Notes: generated from the sequence alone by a model not told the origin. Shown: positions 1 through 11,750, counted from the stretch's first letter. The stretch: DNA of 64,000 nucleotides from Mantis religiosa (GCA_030765055.1 CM060958.1:1841063-1905062); one strand, 5' to 3'. Numbers and translations: made by a program.

Positions 1-456
1 CAGCTTTCCTATGAATATCTTCTTAACTACACTAGTTTCCGGTATTCTCTGCACATGGCCAATCATTGTTTAATTTTCACTACTATATTTGGTTGTCCAA
101 ATAAGGAACTGTAACTCCAAGTTAGTCCGCACTGTCCATCCGTCCAAGTCCCTTATCACTCCAAATATATTTCTCAGGATCTTCCTTTCCCATACATTAT
201 TATTGGCCTCAGTACAGTTGTATATATTTTAATTTTAGTATTCCCACTGACGTTCCTTTATTTACACATATTGTGCAAGTCATAGAAACATCTGTTACCA
301 CTTACTATTCTTTCTTGAATTTCCACTGATGTTTTATTATCTACTGTTACCATAGATCCCAGGTATTTGAATTTTTCCACTCTTTGATATCCTTTCTCGT
401 GTAATTTAACTGTAGGTTCTCCTCTTCTTGCATCCCCATCACCTCTTATCTTCATA
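1..456 (-). pseudogene. Non-LTR retrotransposon reverse transcriptase, C-terminal part (decayed)
   Basis: Read on the minus strand from 456 downwards, this encodes the region after the RT catalytic core. It contains KFKYLGSMVTVDN, then a stretch ending in NRCFYDL, a stop at 258-260, and beyond that recognisable pieces in shifted frames: ERKILRNIFGVIRDLDGW near 200-130 and IGHVQRIPE near 60. The order YLGS, then RKIFG, then GHV is typical of insect LINE ORF2 tails. The piece continues beyond the left window edge. It is the downstream half of the gene whose upstream half lies at 1777-1925, the two being separated by a mariner insertion. Several frameshifts and stops make it a dead copy. I do not assign a LINE clade. 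Confidence 0.8.
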
Positions 457-489
457 CGAGGACTGTTCAATAAAGAGTGATCATAATTT
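457..489 (+). repeat. Left terminal inverted repeat of the mariner
   Basis: A 33-bp terminal repeat that pairs with 1742-1774 in inverted orientation with about 4 mismatches. It directly follows the TA dinucleotide at 455-456. Confidence 0.9.
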
Positions 490-649
490 GTTTACGCTCA
501 TAATTTTTCGCACTAAAATTCAATGTTATTATATTCTGTTAGCTTAATGTGAAACAAACACACCATAGTAGTGTCATTTTTGGTACTCCTGGTTCCCGCC
601 TGTGAGATCCAGGCAAGTTCAGACATGCTCAATATCGCCTACCGCTGCA

Positions 650-1733
650 ATGGAGGTAACATGCGAGGAGCAATATGCGGCTTTGAAATTCTGCTTTCGT
701 CTCAACAAATCTTCAGTTGAGGTCTATACAATGTTACAGGAGGCCTGTGTAGAGTCTCTTCTTCCTACAGCACAGCGCGAAGGTGGTTTAAAATGTTTAA
801 CGAGGGGAGATAATCAATTTCAAAGGAAGGTGGACCCGGTGCTCCAGTTACTGCTCTTACGGAACAAAACATCAACACTGCTGCTGCCATTGTGAGAGAG
901 GATCGACGAATTACCTTAAGATCACTTTCTGAAATACTGAACATTTCATTGAGTGCCACGCACACGTTGATGATAGAAACATTACACATGAGACGTGTTT
1001 GTGCGCGATGGATTCCAAGATTGTTGATTCCCGAACAAAAGGACATTCGCATGCAGGTCTGTATGCAGTTAAAGTTGATGTTAGAGTAAGATCCGGAGCT
1101 TCTTCCAAACGTAATCACTGCTGATGAAACTTGGCTACATCATTTTGATCCTGAGAGCAAACAGCAAAGCTCAGGGTGGAAATCTCCCTCATCACCAACC
1201 TCCAAAAGGTAAAAGTGGTTGCTTCTGTTGGGCAAGTTATGGTCATCTCATTCTTTGATATTCATAGAATGGTTTATCAGCATGTTGTACCTGCACACAC
1301 ATCAGTAACTGGATAATACTACAGCGATGTCCTGAAAACATTGCAAGTCCATATCAGGCGCAAAAGACCACATTTCCGTTAAGCAGGCTGGATGCTGCAC
1401 CACGATAATGCGCGGCCACATATTGCCAATGTTGTTGCTGAATATCTTGCAAAAATCAACGTGAAGTACATCCCTCCCCCTCCCTATAGTCCGGATTTAG
1501 CCCCATGTGACTTTTTTCTATTCCCTAACTTGAAGTAACGCCTTCGTGGGAGGCATTATCCATCATCAGAAGCAGTAGTGAAGGCTGCGGAGACGATTTT
1601 GAAGGATATCTCAAAAATGTTTTCCAGCATGTCTTTGAAGACTGGCAGAAACGCTGGGACAAGTGCATCGCATTCAGGGGAGACTATTTTGAGAAGGACC
1701 ATCAAAATTATGAGGATGAGTAAAGGTAAGTTG
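650..1733 (+). pseudogene. mariner transposase (D34D), broken
   Basis: Transposase that would cut and paste the surrounding element. The start at 650 gives MEVTCEEQYAALKFCFRLNK, the N-terminal helix-turn-helix region. The first catalytic Asp lies in TADETWLHHFDPESK (about 1116-1160). The second lies in HHDNARPH (about 1397-1420). The third lies in YSPDLAPCDFF, with exactly 34 residues between the second and third Asp, the mariner signature. The C-terminus reads RWDKCIAFRGDYFEKDHQNY and ends at a TAA at 1731-1733. Several frameshifts (near 790-900 and 1190-1260) and an in-frame TAA just before the second catalytic motif, near 1381, inactivate it. All three catalytic Asp codons survive. Confidence 0.9.
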
Positions 1734-1741
1734 TCAAAAAA

Positions 1742-1774
1742 AAATTGTGACCATTCTTTATTGAACAGCCCTCG
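1742..1774 (-). repeat. Right terminal inverted repeat of the mariner
   Basis: Inverted partner of 457-489, followed by the TA target duplication at 1775-1776. Confidence 0.9.
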
Positions 1775-1776
1775 TA

Positions 1777-1925
1777 TATTTGGTTTTACTAACGTTCACT
1801 ACCAATCCTAGATCCTTGCTTTCTCTTCCAGCACTAAGAGCTCTTATATTCCTTGCGAGAATTGCCACATCGTCAGCATATGCCACTATTTGTACTGATC
1901 TGGAAAGTATGCTTCCTCCAGGGTT
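1777..1925 (-). pseudogene. Non-LTR retrotransposon reverse transcriptase, catalytic core fragment
   Basis: Minus-strand reading gives GGSILSRSVQIVAYADDVAI followed by LARNIRAL and, after about 20 residues, VNVSKTKY. YADD is the RT active-site box. The fragment stops at the mariner insertion point, and the frame resumes at 456 with MKIRGDG. Upstream (above about 1925) the similarity ends, so the copy is 5'-truncated or rearranged, as is common for LINEs. Confidence 0.85.
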
Positions 1926-2894
1926 CATGTGCTTATTGTATAAACTCAGAAAACAAAACATTGAACAAACGAAAAGATATTTTCTTTCTATTATATTAAA
2001 ATGGGACAATTAGAAACTGCATAAGCGTTCGTTCCGTATTTTGAATGCTTCTGAACTTAAAATATCAAGTTTAATTACGAGATTTTGAATATTTTAATGG
2101 GTATTGTAATAATAGTTAACATATTTAATTATCGTTTTTACTTAACTTTCTTGGTTTTACTTAATTTTGTTTGTTAATCTTATATCCAACATTTCACTAT
2201 CGAGTTTCCTTATTGACTTATGATGTTCATACACGCGGGCTATTTTCTTTGTTTTATTTCGGGGAATTACGTGAATTCCTTGTGTATTTCGGTATCGAAT
2301 GTATGTACCTGCTACTAACTGTTGAACATGGAGAACACTTTCTGAGAATTGATCATGGATTACAGATAGGGCCGGCGCTAATTAGCACAGCATTATTTTG
2401 TGAGAGCATTAATTTATTTGTTTATTTTAGCCGTAGCATGAAGGAGGTTGCCGAGGGCAGGCAGGATTACGTACGGTAGCCATAGAAACTGAAGCCACCT
2501 GTGCTATCGACCGAACGACCGGGCCGGGGCCGATAAGGAAGCTAGCTGCCTCGCTTTCATCTTTCTGTTTATTTCCCTCCAGTTACCATTGTATCTCCTG
2601 TTGTCTGTAAGACCCCATGCTCTGTGTATGACCACGAATACATCACTCCAACAGACTATGTACATTTCAAAATTAAAACCAATAACAAAAACTGTATTTT
2701 AACAAGATATATATTTGTTTTTTAGCAATATTTTGTGTATATCTAACAGTTATACAAAGCTTATTAACAATGAAGAGAACTTCTGAGAACGCTCCCAGAA
2801 AATTCAAGAAATACATTTTATTTGGCAGGGAATATCTCAAGCATTTACTATTTTAATTAAAATTGTCAGTCACTTTAGAGAAAATCAAAATTTT
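1926..2894. other. AT-rich spacer without recognisable gene
   Basis: A 102-codon open frame at 2171-2479 (+) shows no recognisable domain and no supporting context. A more GC-rich stretch at 2435-2560 may be a piece of another dispersed repeat, but I cannot name it. Confidence 0.5.
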
Positions 2895-2940
2895 CTAAAT
2901 TCATCTTTCAGGATGAGGGAAAACTCTGCAAAAAGCCTTA
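2895..2940 (-). repeat. Possible SINE body fragment
   Basis: The complement of 2901-2925 reads TTTTCCCTCATCCTGAAAGA, close to the body motif seen in the SINE at 7205-7300 and in the 108-bp array monomer (TTTTCTCTTATCCTGAAAGA). It is short and diverged, so only tentatively the same SINE family. Confidence 0.4.
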
Positions 2941-2954
2941 TCCAGATAAGTCCA

Positions 2955-5655
2955 CACTAAAATATTCTCAAATTTTGAAACTAAAGTTTGGTCAAAGATG
3001 AAACTCTAAAATTTTGTCAAAGTTTAGATACTATAATTTTGTCAAAGATAAGACACTAATATTTTTTCAAAGATGAGATATTAATATTTTGTCAAAGTTT
3101 AGATACTATAATTTTGTCAAAGATAAGACACTAATATTTTTTCAAAGATGAGACATTAATATTTTGTCAAAGTAGAGATACAAATTTTGTCAAATATTAG
3201 ACACTAAGATTTTGTCAAATATAAGACACTAACTTTTGTCAAAGCTGAAACACTAAAATTTTGTCAAAGTAGAGATACAAATTTTGTCAAAGATGAGACA
3301 CTAAGATTTTGTCAAAGATGATACACTAAAATTTTGTCAGATATGAGACACTAGGATTTTGTCAAATATAAAACACTAAGGTTTTGTCAAATATGAAACA
3401 GTAGGATTTTGTCAAATATGAAACACTAGGATTTTGTCAAATATGAAACACTACGATTTTGTCAAATATGAAACACTAAAATTTTGTCAAATATGAAGCA
3501 CTAGGATTTTGTCAAATATGAAACACTAGGATTTTGTCAAATATGAAACACTACGATTTTGTAAAATATGAAACACTAAGATTTTGTCAAATATGAAACA
3601 CTAAAATTTTGTCAAATATGAAGGACTAGGATTTTGTCAAATCTGAAACACTAGGATTTTGTCAAATATGACACACTAAGATTTTGTCAAATATGAAATA
3701 CTAGGAGTTTGTCAAATATGAAACACTAAAATTTTGTCAAATATGAAGCACTAGGATTTTGTCAAATATGAAACACTAGGATTTTGTCAAATATGAAATA
3801 CTAGGAGTTTGTCAAATATGAAACACTAGTATTTTGTCAAATATGAAGCACTATGATTTTGTCAAATATGAAACACTACGATTTTGTCAAATATGAAAAT
3901 CTAGGATTTTGTCAAATATAAAACACTAGGATTTTGTCAAATATGAAACACTAGGATTTTGTCAAATATGAAACACTAAGATTTTGTCAAATATGAAACA
4001 CTAGGATTTTGTCAAATATAAAACACTAGGATTTTGTCAAATATGAAACACTAGGATTTTGTCAAATATGAAACTAGGATTTTGTGAAATATGAAACACT
4101 AGGATTTTGTGAAATATAAAACACTAGGATTTTGTGAAATATAAAACACTAGGATTTTATCAAATATGAAACACTAGTATTTTGTCAAATATGAAGCACT
4201 ATGATTTTGTCAAATATGAAACACTACGATTTTGTCAAATATGAAACACTAGGATTTTGTCAAATATAAAACACTAGGATTTTGTCAAATATGAAACACT
4301 AGGATTTTGTCAAATATGAAACACTAGGATTTTGTCAAATATGAAACACTAGGATTTTGTCAAATATAAAACACTAGGATTTTGTCAAATATGAAACACT
4401 ACGATTTTGTCAAATATGAAACACTAGGATTTTGTCAAATATAAAACACTAGGATTTTGTCAAATATGAAACACTAGGATTTTGTCAAATATGAAACACT
4501 AGGATTTTGTCAAATATGAAACACTAGGATTTTGTCAAATATAAAACACTAGGATTTTGTCAAATATAAAACACTAGGATTTTGTCAAATATGAAACACT
4601 AGGATTTTGTCAAATATGAAACACTAGGATTTTGTCAAATATGAAACTAGGATTTTGTGAAATATGAAACACTAGGATTTTGTGAAATATAAAACACTAG
4701 GATTTTGTGAAATATAAAACACTAGGATTTTGTCAAATATGAAACACTAGGATTTTGTCAAATATGAAACACTAGGATTTTGTCAAATATGAAACACTAA
4801 TATTTTGTCAAATATGAAACACTAGGATTTTGTGAAATATAAAACACTAGGATTTTGTGAAATATAAAACACTAGGATTTTGTGAAATATAAAACACTAG
4901 GATTTTGTCAAATATGAAACACTAGGATTTTGTGAAATATAAAACACTAGGATTTTGTCAAATATGAAACACTAGGATTTTGTGAAATATAAAACACTAG
5001 GATTTTGTCAAATATGAAACACTAATATTTTGTCAAATATGAAACACTAGGATTTTGTGAAATATAAAACACTAGGATTTTGTGAAATATAAAACACTAG
5101 GATTTTGTGAAATATAAAACACTAGGATTTTGTCAAATATGAAACACTAGGATTTTGTCAAATATGAAACACTAGGATTTTGTCAAATATGAAACACTAA
5201 TATTTTGTCAAATATAAAACACTAGGATTTTGTCAAATATGAAACACTAGGATTTTGTCAAATATGAAACACTAGGATTTTGTCAAATATGAAACACTAG
5301 GATTTTGTGAAATATAAAACACTAGGATTTTGTGAAATATAAAACACTAGGATTTTGTGAAATATAAAACACTAGGATTTTGTCAAATATGAAACACTAG
5401 GATTTTGTCAAATATGAAACACTAGGATTTTGTCAAATATGAAACACTAGGATTTTGTCAAATATGAAACACTAATATTTTGTCAAATATGAAACACAAA
5501 AATTTTGTCAAAGATGAAACACTAGGATTTTGTCAAATATGAAACACTAGGATTTTGTCAAATATGAAACACTAATATTTTGTCAAATATGAAACACAAA
5601 AATTTTGTCAAAGATGAAACACTAGGATTTTGTGAAATATGAAACACTTAGATTT
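2955..5655. repeat. 25-bp tandem array (about 107 copies)
   Basis: The consensus unit is about 25 bp, readable as AGGATTTTGTCAAATATGAA plus ACACT. The left 400 bp is more diverged (AAAATTTTGTCAAAGATGAG types), while the middle and right are highly uniform. Subtypes include GTGAAATATAAA versus GTCAAATATGAA and single 3-bp-short units. A block containing the short unit and three GTGAAATAT units recurs about 573 bp apart (4071 and 4644), showing internal block duplication. There are no unique spacers, so this is not a CRISPR-like array. Very AT-rich, with no coding potential seen. Confidence 0.95.
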
Positions 5656-7204
5656 CCGTCCACCCTTACATGGAAAACTTCTCAATACTTTTAAATTTTC
5701 TCAATAATAGCTGCAGCTAATATAATTACAAATAAAATGTGGGAAAGCTTCCTTCTTTATTTGGAAACAGGTAACTCATTTCAAATAACAACCATTTCGG
5801 TTATAAACCATATCAGTAGTTAACTTTGTAACTTGTTTGAACTCCTGTCGACATTCAGTTGTTTCTCGGAATTATGATTTTATAGTAAACATAGTAACAT
5901 TTTATATATCGGAATTAAAATATTATAATATTAGAAGTTAAAATTCAGGTTTCAGTTTAATAAATATTTCGTTAATAAATATTTCGTTAAGAAGTATATT
6001 TAATTTTCATAATTTGAAGGAACGGAACATTTTGAATTTAAGGGATATAAAATGTTTAAATTTAATAAAATAATAAATTATGTAAGAATTATATTAACTA
6101 AAACATGTTTGTGACGTAATTCAATGCATTTATATTATATTTGGAATACGTTAAAAAGTGTATTCGGATTAGGTTATTTTGAAGTGGATTATGCTTATTT
6201 ACAATTTGATGGATGCAAAAATGTAAAAGCTTTATTTGGAAATAAATTATGAACATTTGAGATCCATGCCTGGGTTTAGAAATTACGTGAATTTTTATTT
6301 ATTTGTGATTCTAGAGAAAAGGCCAGCGTATATCTCCCACTACTATTGGTATTGTATTTTTTTTAACAGAAAGAGTTATATGAAAGTTAAAATGTTGGAC
6401 GTCTGCTGCAGGTATCATGGCTATTTTTGTAAAGGTTTGTCTGAAGTAGACACAAAAATAAAGTTTAGTACAGATGTATCTAACATGTTCGATGTCATGT
6501 GCGAGGTGTTCGCTACAAACTTAACAAATGCCTGTTGCCAACACAGTAGTCTTCTGTTTCTGATATTTTACCTGCTCTCTCCATTGCCGCTCGGGCACGA
6601 TGACGTCACTATTGCGTCATGCGTAACCTATGCAACACTTATTTGCGTTTTCCCATGAACCCACGTCAAATTTCAAACGGAATAATAAAACATTAAATTA
6701 ATTAAAGTAAACGCAAACATCGTACAAAAAGTACGCCGGAGGTAGTTTTTAACGACTTCAAACGTGCCCTTATTTACAAAGATAGATTTACCTTAGATAT
6801 TTAAACATGTGAACTCTCTGCTACGTAATTACAGTAACTGTGTATTCCAACAAAATATGTAATAGTCACATTTCACTGGAGAGGTCCCTGTGAATACAAT
6901 ATAACATATTTTGGGGGAAAAAATGTGTGAACAACATGAACTGAAATACAGGACAAATCGATTGAATTTCAAATCATAATCAAAGAAAATCCGTTCGCTA
7001 CAAAATACCCTTTATATGGTAAATCTTTCGAAAGCTTTGATTTTTATTATACACGACTATTTTTACTGAAATACCACATGTTTAACGTATTTTGATTACA
7101 AATGTCCTCAGAAGTGCTCTTCATTCTCAATTACTTTTGCAAACCTCGTAAATTGTAAGAGATATACAAAATGTAAAATAAAAATATCTACGAGGGTGGT
7201 CTGA
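5656..7204. other. AT-rich spacer; one unsupported open frame
   Basis: The 140-codon open frame at 6236-6658 (+) has many Cys and hydrophobic residues but no domain I recognise and no neighbouring exon or element structure. I do not call it a gene. The rest is low-complexity AT-rich sequence. Confidence 0.5.
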
Positions 7205-7310
7205 ACACACAACTTTCAGGATAAGGGAAAACCTTAACGCTTCCTCACTTAATTTCGAACTCGGGACCTCTTTGACGCCACCGCACTTTCGTGCCGCAGT
7301 TCTTTTACAC
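7205..7310 (-). repeat. tRNA-derived SINE copy (partial)
   Basis: The complement contains GAGGTCCCGAGTTCGAAATT, a tRNA-like B-box region, followed about 25 bp later by AAGGTTTTCCCTTATCCTGA. The same order (B box, then TTCTCCCTTATTCTGAAGGA) occurs at 16338-16400, next to the 108-bp array. This is therefore an unexpanded relative of the element in which the 108-bp array grew. A Pol III-type origin is inferred from the B box; an A box is not clear. Confidence 0.6.
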
Positions 7311-7819
7311 GTCAGTAAATCTTGAAGTCATCAGCTCCATTGTCAGTTCTCCTTTTGATATACAGAGGTACATTGCTGTCCATTGTTGCAATACAAGAGA
7401 CGATGTGTGATCTCAGCTTTTTATTTGTTTAAGAACAATCTGTATACCAGTGGCAGTACACGCGTTAGAGTACATTGACGTCACCACAAGACTCAACAAT
7501 AACCCACGAAGTAACAGATAAAACCACGAATTGTGTTCCCTATAATCGACGTATAAACCTTCTGTGTAGCTCTGTGTAGGTTTTTGTGTTTGTAAGTCTC
7601 CGTGGAGAAGATAAACGATACAGACAAAGAAATCATATAAAAGTACTGCTACAATACAAACAATGATGTCACGACAAATAAACATCTGAAATACTACAAC
7701 ACTTTATAAACGAACGTGCAATTGTACCGCGTTATTCAACTTTTTCGAGTGCATACACATGTGATAAATTGCTAATAATAGAAACAAACCTCAGCTTGTA
7801 ATATATACAAATTTACAAG
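7311..7819. other. Spacer without recognisable gene
   Basis: A 90-codon minus-strand open frame at 7413-7685 shows no recognisable domain. Nothing else can be supported here. Confidence 0.5.
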
Positions 7820-8377
7820 ATGTAAGTTCTACCAGGATCCAATAATGTGCATAATCTTCTGGTTCCATAGACATTTCCCTTCAAGTTTCCTTCGATCGTC
7901 TTCTACTATTCACTATATTCATCACACTCAAAAATAAATTGTTCAGCTGAATCTAAACAGTTACATTGCTCACATAAATCTGAGTTCTTCTTCCCTATTC
8001 TTTTTAATATACATTATATGATCATGTCCTGTATCAAAGTGAAAAAAAATCCTTTTCTTGGTTTTATATGTTCCAATGTTGGCCTCTGTTTAATGTCCGG
8101 AAATACTCTTCTTCCTACGTGTGCATTATGCCACTCTTCTTGCCATTCCTGTAATAAATAATGAATCACTTCTTTCTTAGCATTGCATATATTTCCCATA
8201 ATTTTATAAACATTCCCATATTCTTGCTTCTTTGGGCAGTAAGTTGCAAATTGCCACTACTGTCGTCGGTTTTGTAGCTCCGCTGCTGCCAAGTAATATT
8301 TGCCTCTGTATTTTTCACAGGATTTGACCCGTAACCTATGTGCCCATGTACTTGCGTCATATCCTATACTGCGATCC
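7820..8377 (-). pseudogene. LINE ORF2 tail (RNase H end and C-terminal domain), decayed
   Basis: Minus-strand frames give VHGHIGYGSNP, like the last RNase H motif of jockey/R1/I-type LINEs. Then comes LLQEWQEEWHNAHVGRRVFP, matching the W-x-x-x-W...GR..FP block that follows RNase H in these elements. The tail is LCEQCNCLDSAEQFIFECDE, a Cys/His-rich C-terminal motif. Frames shift around 8160 and stops interrupt. The copy is 5'-truncated close to 8377, where the gypsy element is inserted. Family assignment rests on motif order recalled from known LINEs. Confidence 0.6.
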
Positions 8378-8381
8378 ATAT

Positions 8382-8867
8382 TGTGACTGTGGGTTCACGA
8401 AATTCAAAGTCCAATTGTACAACTCCAAACTGTTCTATATTTCCACCGAGTTACAGTTAAACACTTGCCGATTACACAGAATTACGTAATGCACACAATT
8501 ACAATTCACCAGTTCGTCCGTTACAGTTCCACTTTGCACTCGCAATTACGTAGACTCCTCCAATGCACGTACGCAGTCCGTTCCTTCACTGGGCGCTCCT
8601 CACGGCTGCTCACCAAGAACTGACTGACTCGTCAACTACAGGTCTTATATAGGGAAGATCACCGTTTCTGGAAGGTTCGCGGCGCGCACAATTATCCAGA
8701 GGTTTCGAGACGTCTGGTGGGAGGGGAGACGGTACAGGGCTCGCGCTGCTCCCCTAATCATCCCTTCAGTTAGTGACACGAGACAAATGGGTAGGCGTAG
8801 GCTGAATGCTTCCCGTCTGGCCCTGCTGTCGGCCGGTTCTATCGGGAGTTCCGAACTTCGGGTGACA
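8382..8867 (-). repeat. 3' LTR of the gypsy element
   Basis: A 486-bp LTR on the downstream side of the minus-strand element. It carries a region (about 8415-8470) that is longer than in the 5' LTR, and it lacks the 19-bp duplication found there. TATATA lies at 8646-8651. Confidence 0.95.
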
Positions 8868-8881
8868 CTGCTCCCTCCTCA
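8868..8881 (-). other. Polypurine tract
   Basis: Minus-strand sequence TGAGGAGGGAGCAG sits directly before the 3' LTR. It is the plus-strand primer site for reverse transcription. The first three bases are the integrase stop codon. Confidence 0.85.
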
Positions 8882-10250
8882 AAGCTGGTCATCCCGAACA
8901 GCACCATCGTAGCGTGCCAGGCGATCCAGGTGTACCACCAACATCTTCCCTCGGGGAACCTTCTGGATGCGGCAGACCACGGCGTTAATCCTCCTCACCA
9001 CTCCGTACGGTCCTTGCCATAGCTGCTGGAGCTTCGGGCAGCGTCCCTTGGTCCGGGTAGGACGGTACAACCAGACCAGGTCACCTTGCTGGAACCCTTG
9101 GCTGTTGGCTTGCCTGTCGTATCGGGTCTTCATGCGGTCGCTCATCTCCTGGAAGTTCTGGCGAGCCATCTCGTGCATGTCGTGGAGATAGTCCACCAAG
9201 TTCTCCACAGACTCGGTCGCTGGCTGTTTCGCTTCCGGAGGGCTTCCAAAAGCCAGGTCACAAGGGAGGCGTAACTCTCGGCCGAACATTAAGCTGGCTG
9301 GCGTCATCCCAGTTGTGTCGTGTGTAGACGAGCGGTAGGCCAGCAAGAACAGTGGCACCTTGACGTTCCAGTTTCGCTGATGGCTGGCCACGACCTTCCT
9401 CAGGTGTTCCTCTAAGGTCTTGATGTACCTCTCGACCATGCCATCCGACTGGGGATGTAGAGGCGTCGTGCGGGTCTTGTTCACCCCAAGCCTTTGTAGT
9501 GCCTCCTTCATTAGGTTGGACTCAAAATTGGTGCCCTGGTCACTGTGCAGCTCTAACGGCACCCCAAATCGACAGAACACTTGCTCCACGAGGCAGTCTG
9601 TGACCGTCTTTGCCTCTTGATTTGGGATGGCATACACCTCCGGCCACTTGGTGAAGTAGTCCACGACCACCATTAGGTACTTGTTGCCTCGGTCGGAAAC
9701 TGGGAACAGTCCGGCAATGTCATCGGCGATCCATTCAAATGGCGCTCCGACGTTGTACTGCTGCATGTGACCCCGGCTCCTAGTCTGGGGGCCGCGACCC
9801 GCCGCGCACACGTGACATTGACGGCACCATCTCAGCGTCTGCTCGGAGCCTCAGCCAGTAGTAGCGCTGCCGCAGTTTGTCAATCGTTCGGTTCGCTCCC
9901 AGGTGTCCTCCTGAAGTACCGGCGTGTACTTCCTCCAAGTCTTCCGGAACTTCACTCCAGGGAAGTACCAGCTGTTCTCTCTGCGTCTTCCCATCAGGTG
10001 ATTCCCATAACCGGAACAGCACGCCCTCTCTGGTCTTCAACGAGTCCCATTGTGCCCAATACCACTTGTAGGTGGCGCTCCTCGGTGCGATGACCTCCCA
10101 TGTTGGTCTTGTCCCTGCCTCCACTTCTCCAAAGAGTGGCCCAAAATCTTCGCCCGCCAGCTGCTCCCTCCTCAGGCCTGCGCTATCCCAGCCATCCGCA
10201 GGCACTGCCGTGACTACTCGGACTGCTGCGGCACGCTCCTTCTCTTCCAC
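8879..10250 (-). pseudogene. Gypsy integrase (end of pol), frameshifted
   Basis: Inserts the element DNA into the host chromosome. The upstream part (10250-9780) holds the N-terminal zinc-binding region around HAGTSGGHLGANRTIDKLRQ. The frame breaks near 9800, within the Cys half of the HHCC motif. The downstream frame (9811-8879) carries the catalytic core: Asp in WIADDIAG, Asp in LHSDQGTNFE and Glu in SDGMVERYIK, with 35 residues between the second Asp and the Glu (D,D35E). A GPYGV-type C-terminal domain follows (LWQGPYGVVRRI), then a final stop at 8879-8881. This is the best preserved part of the element, with 310 uninterrupted codons. Confidence 0.9.
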
Positions 10251-11750
10251 TCTTGTGCATTGGCCGCACTGCTCTGTGCAGGGTCTTCAAGACATGGCGT
10301 CTGCGTTATCGTGGCTCTTCCCTCTACGATGTTCCGAGGAGAAGTCGTACTCCTGCAGCCTCTGAACCCAACGGACTGTCTGGCCTTCCAGGTCCTTAAA
10401 GCTCAATAGCCAGGTTAGGGCGGAATGGTCAGTCCTCAGGTGGAATGGCTGACCATACAGGTACTTGTGGAAGTGCTCCAATGTCCTTACCACCGCCAGT
10501 AACTATCGTCGGGTGACGCAGTAGTTCTTTTCTGCCTTGGATAGCGTCTTGCTGCAGTAGGCTATCACCCGATCATGGCCGTTCTGGATCTACGATAGGA
10601 CGCCTCCAATGCAATGGTCGCTGGCGTCTGTGTACAAAATGAAAGCGCCGCTTGGTTGTCGAAAACCCAAAATTCCAGCACTGCACAGGGTCTTCTTCAG
10701 GTGCTGGAAAGCGTCTTCGGTGTCCTCCGTCCACACATAGGGCCGGTGTTCCTCTGTCAGGCGGGTGAGGGGTTTGGCGATGTTGGAGAACCCCTTTATG
10801 AAGCGTTGGTAATAACTGCACAGCCCCAGGAAACTGCGCAACTCTTTCTTATCCTTTGGGCGAGGCCAATCTCTCACAGCCTGTGTCTTCTCCATGCCGG
10901 TGGCCACTCCAGTTGCTGAGACTATGTGGCCCAAGTAGTTCACTTCCTTGCGGAAGAGCTGGCACTTCCTCGCGTTCAGCTTCAAGCTGGTCACCTGCAA
11001 TCTCTGTAGCACCTTACTCAGATTCCCGAGATGGTCTTCAAAAGTCTTCCCGACGATGATGACGTCGTCCAGGTATAGCAGGCAGAGTTGGAAGTCAGCC
11101 CTCTCATCACTGACTCCATGAGGCCTTGGAAGGTACCTGGTGCGTTGCAGAGGCCAAAGGGCATAACTGTGAACTACCAGAGCCCTTGGCCTGTCGAGAA
11201 TGCGGTCTTCTACTTGTCTCTCAGGTCTAGAGCTACCTGCCAGTAGCCCGACTTCAGGTCCAGGGTCGAGAACCACTGTGCACCAGCTAACGTGTCCAGG
11301 GTGTCGTCAATCCGGGGTAAGGGAAAACAGTCCTTCCGGGTGACAGCGTTCAACTTTTTGTAGTCTACGTAGAAGCGCCGCTCGCCGTTCTTCTTTGTCA
11401 CCAAGACTACAGGGGAACACCAAGGGCTGTCAGGCTCTTCAATCGATCCCCTGGATCTCATGTCCTCCAGCATGTCTCGTACCACCCTTTGCTTCGCCAG
11501 CGGAATGCGTCTATGTGGTTGCCGAATAGGCCGGGCGTCCCCGGTGTAAATGCGGTGAAGCACTTTGTCCGTACGGCCGTAGTTACTGACGCCTTGGCTG
11601 AAGACGCGCTGGTATCGCCTCAGCAGTTGTCGAACTTTCTCCAGTTGTTCTGCGGTCAGGTGGTCGGCCGCCCTCTCCAGTAAGCCTTCTAGCCGGGGCC
11701 CCAGGTGTTGCGTCGGCACCGGCACCTGTGTCTTGTCGATTTCTGTCACG
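10251..11750 (-). pseudogene. Gypsy reverse transcriptase and RNase H, broken
   Basis: The RT fingers and palm begin with DSPWCSPVVLVTKKNGERRF, then FSTLDLKSGYWQV (near 11230-11250). The active-site box is YLDDVIIV (about 11055-11075), followed by NYLGHIVS and LRSFLGLCSYYQRFIKGFSN. The connection to RNase H includes YTDASDHCIGGVLS. At least two frameshifts fall between 11276 and 11100, around the FGLCNAPGTF block. A TAG sits at about 10590. A second TAG occupies the position of the RNase H catalytic Glu (near 10503-10505, context CVTRR then stop then LLAVV). The next catalytic Asp survives in LRTDHSALTWL. Confidence 0.88.

Larger units (their letters stand above)
457..1774 (+). mobile_element. 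mariner-family DNA transposon, full length, inactive
   Basis: A 1318-bp element with both ends visible. It starts CGAGGACTGTTCAATAAAGA at 457, and the complement of its right end (1774 leftwards) starts CGAGGGCTGTTCAATAAAGA. It is flanked by TA at 455-456 and 1775-1776, the target duplication expected for Tc1/mariner. Size, ends and the encoded D34D transposase all fit the mariner family. The host sequence on both sides is a minus-strand LINE reverse transcriptase, and removing the element plus one TA rejoins that reading frame. The transposase is broken, so the copy cannot move on its own. Confidence 0.95.

Noticed and set aside
2955..5655. CRISPR-like direct repeats
   Set aside because: Repeats are directly adjacent with no unique spacers, no cas genes are present, and the window is eukaryotic.
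6236..6658. 140-residue hypothetical protein
   Set aside because: No recognisable domain, no exon structure or element context. Open frames of this size occur by chance in long spacers.
7413..7685. 90-residue minus-strand protein
   Set aside because: No recognisable motif and no context; probably a chance open frame.
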